Shown here piece by piece: positions 60,845 through 64,000 of a stretch of DNA of 64,000 nucleotides (the stretch's first letter is position 1; the number at the start of each line of letters is the position of its first letter). The notes below the pieces were generated by a model. The model worked only from the letters and a program-made list of their open reading frames with translations. It was not told the origin of the DNA and did not search any database. Source of the DNA: Roseobacter sinensis. Its GTDB lineage: Bacteria > Pseudomonadota > Alphaproteobacteria > Rhodobacterales > Rhodobacteraceae. Made by a program: the position numbers and the translations under genes. The DNA lies in NCBI RefSeq assembly GCF_025755255.1, contig NZ_JALIEB010000009.1:124001-188000 (forward strand), in the 5' to 3' direction.

Positions 60845-62277
60845 GCCTCTGGAACGCAGCGGACGCCGTCGCAGCCACGGGCGGCAAGAGCTCTGGTGAC
60901 TGGACGGCGACAGGCGTCTCCATCGACACGCGCACGCTGGAGCCAGGGGATCTCTTCGTGGCGCTCAAGGACCAGCGCGACGGTCATGAGTTCGTGGCGC
61001 AGGCCTTGGAGAAGGGGGCTGCAGCCGCGCTCGTCAGTCACCGCCCGGCGGATGTCTCCGCCGCAGCGCCGTTGCTGATCGTAGACGATGTCCTCAAAGG
61101 TCTCGAGTCGCTGGGACGTGCGGCCCGCGCGCGCATGCACGGCAAGGTCGCGGCGGTGACCGGCTCCGTCGGCAAGACCTCGACCAAGGAGATGCTGCGC
61201 GAGATGCTGGCGGTGCAGGGCCGTACCCATGCGTCGGTGGCCAGCTACAACAACCACTGGGGCGTGCCGCTCACGCTGGCGCGCATGCCGCGCGACACCG
61301 ACTTCGCGGTGATCGAGATCGGCATGAACCACCCCGGTGAGATCGCACCGCTGGCCAAGATGGCCGAGCCCCATGTTGCGCTGGTCACGACCGTGGCTGC
61401 AGCCCATCTGGAGGCGTTCGACGACATCACCGGCATCGCTGTCGAGAAGGCCTCGATCTATGAAGGTGTGGTGCCGGGTGGTGTCGCGGTGCTCAACGCC
61501 GATATCGACACCGCCGCAATCCTCATGGCCAAGGCGCAGGATTGCCGGCTGCGCGACATCAGCTTCGGCGAACATGGCTATGATTTCAAATTGATCCGCG
61601 CCGATCTTCAGGACGATACCACCGTCGTCCAGGCGGAGATGGGTGCGGAGCCGCTGCTCTACAAGATCGCCTCGCCGGGGCGTCATTTCGCGATGAACGC
61701 GCTAGGGGCGCTGGCCGTGGTTGCGGCCCTGCGCGCCGATATCGCCTTGGCCGTGGGCGCGCTGGGACGCTGGAAGCCCTACAAGGGCCGTGGCCAGCGC
61801 GAGCGCATTCACCTCGATGCCATCGAGGTCGGCATGACGCTCGACCTCATTGACGACAGCTACAACGCCAACCCCACCTCCATGGCCGCGGCCCTCGACG
61901 TGCTGGCTGCGGCTCCCGTGACCAACGACATCGGCCGCGTCTCGCGCGGGCGGCGCATCGCCTTTCTTGGCGACATGAAAGAGCTTGGGCCCGATGAAGG
62001 CGCGCTGCACGCGGGCCTGGCGCAGCTGCCAAGCCTGCAGAGCCTCGACGTGGTGCATTGCATCGGCCCGCTCATGCGGTCGCTTTACGATGTGCTGCCT
62101 GAGGCGCAGCGCGGTGACTGGTTCGAGACAGCCGAGGAGGCACTGCCGCGCCTCAAACGCCGCCTCGACAGCGGAGACGTGGTGCTCGCCAAGGGCTCGC
62201 TCAGCATGAAGCTGGGCCTGATCGTTGACGCGATCCGCGAAATGGGACATGCCCCGCCGGGCGACGAAGAAGGATAA
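60841..62277 (+). CDS. murF: UDP-MurNAc-tripeptide:D-Ala-D-Ala ligase
   Basis: A 478-residue ligase that adds D-Ala-D-Ala to the UDP-MurNAc-tripeptide. The N-terminal UDP-binding domain includes GVSIDTRTLEPGDLFVALKDQRDGHEF. The ATP loop is AVTGSVGKTSTKEML, followed by the conserved ASYNNHWGVPLTLARMP and EIGMNHPGEIAPLAKMAEPHVALVT. The DDSYNANPTSMAAALDVL motif marks the C-terminal domain. It lies 3 bases before mraY. Confidence 0.96.
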   Translation: MSLWNAADAVAATGGKSSGDWTATGVSIDTRTLEPGDLFVALKDQRDGHEFVAQALEKGAAAALVSHRPADVSAAAPLLIVDDVLKGLESLGRAARARMHGKVAAVTGSVGKTSTKEMLREMLAVQGRTHASVASYNNHWGVPLTLARMPRDTDFAVIEIGMNHPGEIAPLAKMAEPHVALVTTVAAAHLEAFDDITGIAVEKASIYEGVVPGGVAVLNADIDTAAILMAKAQDCRLRDISFGEHGYDFKLIRADLQDDTTVVQAEMGAEPLLYKIASPGRHFAMNALGALAVVAALRADIALAVGALGRWKPYKGRGQRERIHLDAIEVGMTLDLIDDSYNANPTSMAAALDVLAAAPVTNDIGRVSRGRRIAFLGDMKELGPDEGALHAGLAQLPSLQSLDVVHCIGPLMRSLYDVLPEAQRGDWFETAEEALPRLKRRLDSGDVVLAKGSLSMKLGLIVDAIREMGHAPPGDEEG

Positions 62278-62280
62278 CGG

Positions 62281-63402
62281 ATGCTCTACTGGCTCACGCT
62301 CTGGTCCGACGGGGGGGACGTCTTCAACCTCTTCCGCTATATCACCTTCCGCGCAGGCGGCGCCTTTCTCACCGCGCTGGTCTTCGGCTTTCTCTTCGGG
62401 CGCCCGCTCATCGCGGTGCTGCGCAAACGGCAGGGCAAGGGCCAACCCATTCGCGACGACGGGCCTGAAGGCCATTTCGCCAAGGCCGGCACGCCCACCA
62501 TGGGCGGCTTGCTGATCGTCGGCGCGCTGGTGACCTCGACCGCGCTCTGGGCCCGGCTCGACAACCCCTTCGTGTGGATCGTGCTCGGCGTGACGCTCAG
62601 CTTTGCCGCCATCGGCTTTGCCGACGATTACGCCAAGGTCTCCAAGGGCAATCACAAGGGCGTGCCGGGCAAAGTGCGGCTGTTGCTGGGTTTTCTGATC
62701 GCCGGTGTGGCGACTTATGCGGCCATGCATGTGCACGGGCTGAACGATGTGGACCTCGCGACCCGTGTCGAGAATTACGACCCGCTCGCAGGCCGCCTGG
62801 CGCTGCCGGTCTTCAAGGATGTGCTGATCAACCTCGGCCTCTTCTTCATCCCCTTCGGCATGTTCGTGATCGTCGGCGCTGCCAACTCGGTGAACCTCAC
62901 AGACGGGCTCGACGGGCTCGCGATCATGCCGGTGATGATCGCCGCTGGCACGCTGGGCGTGATCGCCTACGCCGTGGGCCGGGTCGACTTCACCGAGTAC
63001 CTCGACGTGCACTACGTGCCCGGTACCGGTGAGATCCTGATCTTCTGCGCGGGCCTCTTCGGCGGCGGTCTCGGGTTTCTGTGGTACAACGCGCCCCCCG
63101 CGGCCGTCTTCATGGGCGACACCGGCTCCCTGGCCCTCGGAGGTGCCCTCGGCGCCATCGCCGTCTCCACAAAGCACGAGATCGTCCTTGCTGTGGTCGG
63201 AGGCCTCTTCGTGGTGGAGGCGCTTTCGGTGATCATCCAGGTCCTCTACTTCAAGCGCACCGGCAAGCGCGTCTTCCTGATGGCCCCGATCCACCACCAC
63301 TACGAAAAGAAAGGCTGGGCCGAGAGCACCATCGTCATCCGCTTCTGGATCATTTCCCTGATCCTCGCGATGATCGGGCTGGCGACGCTGAAAGTGCGCT
63401 AG
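62281..63402 (+). CDS. mraY: Phospho-MurNAc-pentapeptide translocase
   Basis: A 373-residue membrane enzyme that forms lipid I from UDP-MurNAc-pentapeptide and undecaprenyl phosphate. About ten membrane helices are visible, with [28 protein letters not shown], the catalytic aspartates in [20 protein letters not shown] (DDYAK) and [16 protein letters not shown] (DGLDG), and the late [23 protein letters not shown] motif. The C-terminus is intact (LATLKVR). murD is the expected next gene, but a transposase begins 166 bases downstream. Confidence 0.96.
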   Translation: MLYWLTLWSDGGDVFNLFRYITFRAGGAFLTALVFGFLFGRPLIAVLRKRQGKGQPIRDDGPEGHFAKAGTPTMGGLLIVGALVTSTALWARLDNPFVWIVLGVTLSFAAIGFADDYAKVSKGNHKGVPGKVRLLLGFLIAGVATYAAMHVHGLNDVDLATRVENYDPLAGRLALPVFKDVLINLGLFFIPFGMFVIVGAANSVNLTDGLDGLAIMPVMIAAGTLGVIAYAVGRVDFTEYLDVHYVPGTGEILIFCAGLFGGGLGFLWYNAPPAAVFMGDTGSLALGGALGAIAVSTKHEIVLAVVGGLFVVEALSVIIQVLYFKRTGKRVFLMAPIHHHYEKKGWAESTIVIRFWIISLILAMIGLATLKVR

Positions 63403-64000
63403 ATAGCCCGGCTCCAAATCAAGATCAGTTTCCAGCCCGAAGCGGACATGATCCTACCGCGTCTTGAGTCCCATGCTTCCAGCAGGGCGGGCGTATCTCG
63501 TTGAAAAACTCGTCCTTGATTGCCGGGTAAGTCTCTGATTCAATTCGTCCTTTAGGGAGGGGTTGGCGATGTTGGGACCGAGGCAGGAAGCGCAGGCGGC
63601 ATTGTTCTATGAGTTCTCGTTGGATGACCACGTTCCCCAAGATCACCTGCTGCGGTCGATTGATCGGTTTGTCGACCTGAGCAACAACCGCGCGCATCTA
63701 TCAGAATTCTACAGCCATACAGGGCGTCCATCGGTCGATCCTGAGTTGCTGATCCGGATGCTGTTGGTAGGGTACTGCTTTGGCATCCGATCTGAGCGGC
63801 GGCTGTGCGAAGAGGTTCATTTGAACCTGGCGTATCGTTGGTTCTGCCGCCTCGATTTGAGCGACCGCATCCCTGACCATTCCACGTTCTCCAAGAACCG
63901 CCACGGGCATTTCCGAGAGAGCGAACTGCTCAGGCAATTGTTCGAGACCACGGTTGCGCGTTGCGTAGAAGAAGGTTTGGTCAGCGGCCAACGCATGGCG
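63403..64000 (+). mobile_element. IS1182-like insertion element, left part
   Basis: The transposase gene and the sequence after mraY are not part of the usual dcw order. The exact left end lies somewhere between the mraY stop and the transposase ribosome site. A GTTGAAAAACTC stretch near 63502 resembles ends of IS5/IS1182-group elements, but no target duplication or inverted repeat pair can be confirmed because the right end is outside the window. Confidence 0.6.
63569..64000 (+). CDS. IS1182-family transposase, N-terminal part
   Basis: The first 144 codons of a transposase that continues past the right edge. It begins MLGPRQEAQAALFYEFSLDDHVPQDHLLRSIDRFVDLS and includes GRPSVDPELLIRMLLVGYCFGIRSERRLCEEVHLNLAYRWFCRLDLSDRIPDHSTFSKNR, the DUF772/Tnp N-terminal domain found in IS1182-type (IS5 supergroup) transposases. 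The DDE residues lie beyond the window. AGGGAGG precedes the ATG by 8 bases. No frameshift or stop is seen in this part. Confidence 0.88.
   Translation, partial: MLGPRQEAQAALFYEFSLDDHVPQDHLLRSIDRFVDLSNNRAHLSEFYSHTGRPSVDPELLIRMLLVGYCFGIRSERRLCEEVHLNLAYRWFCRLDLSDRIPDHSTFSKNRHGHFRESELLRQLFETTVARCVEEGLVSGQRMA

Overview
The window is a high-GC, gene-dense chromosomal segment from an alphaproteobacterium, almost certainly a member of the Rhodobacterales (Roseobacter/Rhodobacter group). The evidence is the Suv3-like helicase - S4 protein - FdxA - CarD run, a ligase/exonuclease pair, DUF6476-, DUF1127- and SIMPL-type genes, Hint/RTX proteins, sulfotransferases, and small-RNA loci that closely match ones known from Rhodobacter sphaeroides. 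All identifications come from reading the sequence; no database search was run.

Layout. 1-2.8 kb: the start of an AEC-type transporter, a small membrane protein divergent from and overlapping rluD, and rpoH with a heat-shock-like promoter. 3-11.5 kb: an orphan membrane protein, oligoendopeptidase F, a duplicated-module envelope protein, then a minus-strand run of amidohydrolase, ATP-dependent DNA ligase, MBL-fold exonuclease, alpha/beta hydrolase and SCP2 protein. 11.6-16.6 kb: TPR protein, Suv3-like helicase, S4 protein, fdxA, carD. 16.6-27.7 kb: cobS/cobT, a Kef-type antiporter, an Lrp regulator divergent from hpd, a large protein with GspL/PilM-like and GspC/PilP-like ends, a SIMPL protein, metY and a putative glycosyltransferase. 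27.7-29.7 kb: a gene-poor, apparently lower-GC stretch with one methyltransferase, abutting the 3' end of tRNA-Tyr. 29.9-37.2 kb: rlmB, a zinc-ribbon protein, a strongly structured intergenic RNA candidate, a CoA-binding protein and a split his cluster (hisB-hisH, then hisA-DUF2867-hisF-hisE). 37.2-43.5 kb: a three-gene sulfotransferase run, tRNA-Gly, a VOC protein, a frameshifted KtrB/TrkH potassium transporter and a cobalamin-binding AerR/PpaA-like protein with a perfect PpsR-type palindrome upstream. 43.6-55 kb: pyruvate carboxylase, an LldD-like oxidase, uvrD, an RTX/Hint protein, a DUF1127 gene followed by four tandem CCUCCUCCC hairpin RNAs, mrp, and a membrane protein. 55-64 kb: the dcw division and cell-wall cluster (long mraZ leader, mraZ, rsmH, ftsL, ftsI, murE, murF, mraY), broken after mraY by an IS1182-like transposase that runs off the window.

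The most notable regulatory content is RNA. A CcaF1-CcsR1-4-type stress sRNA locus lies at about 52.5-53.0 kb. An UpsM-type leader RNA lies upstream of mraZ. An apparently undescribed four-hairpin RNA with an intrinsic terminator lies at 31.02-31.19 kb. Other points worth checking are the single-base disruption of the potassium transporter, the transposase inside dcw, the GspL-GspC-like fusion with no secretion genes nearby, and the PpsR-like box in front of the B12 protein.
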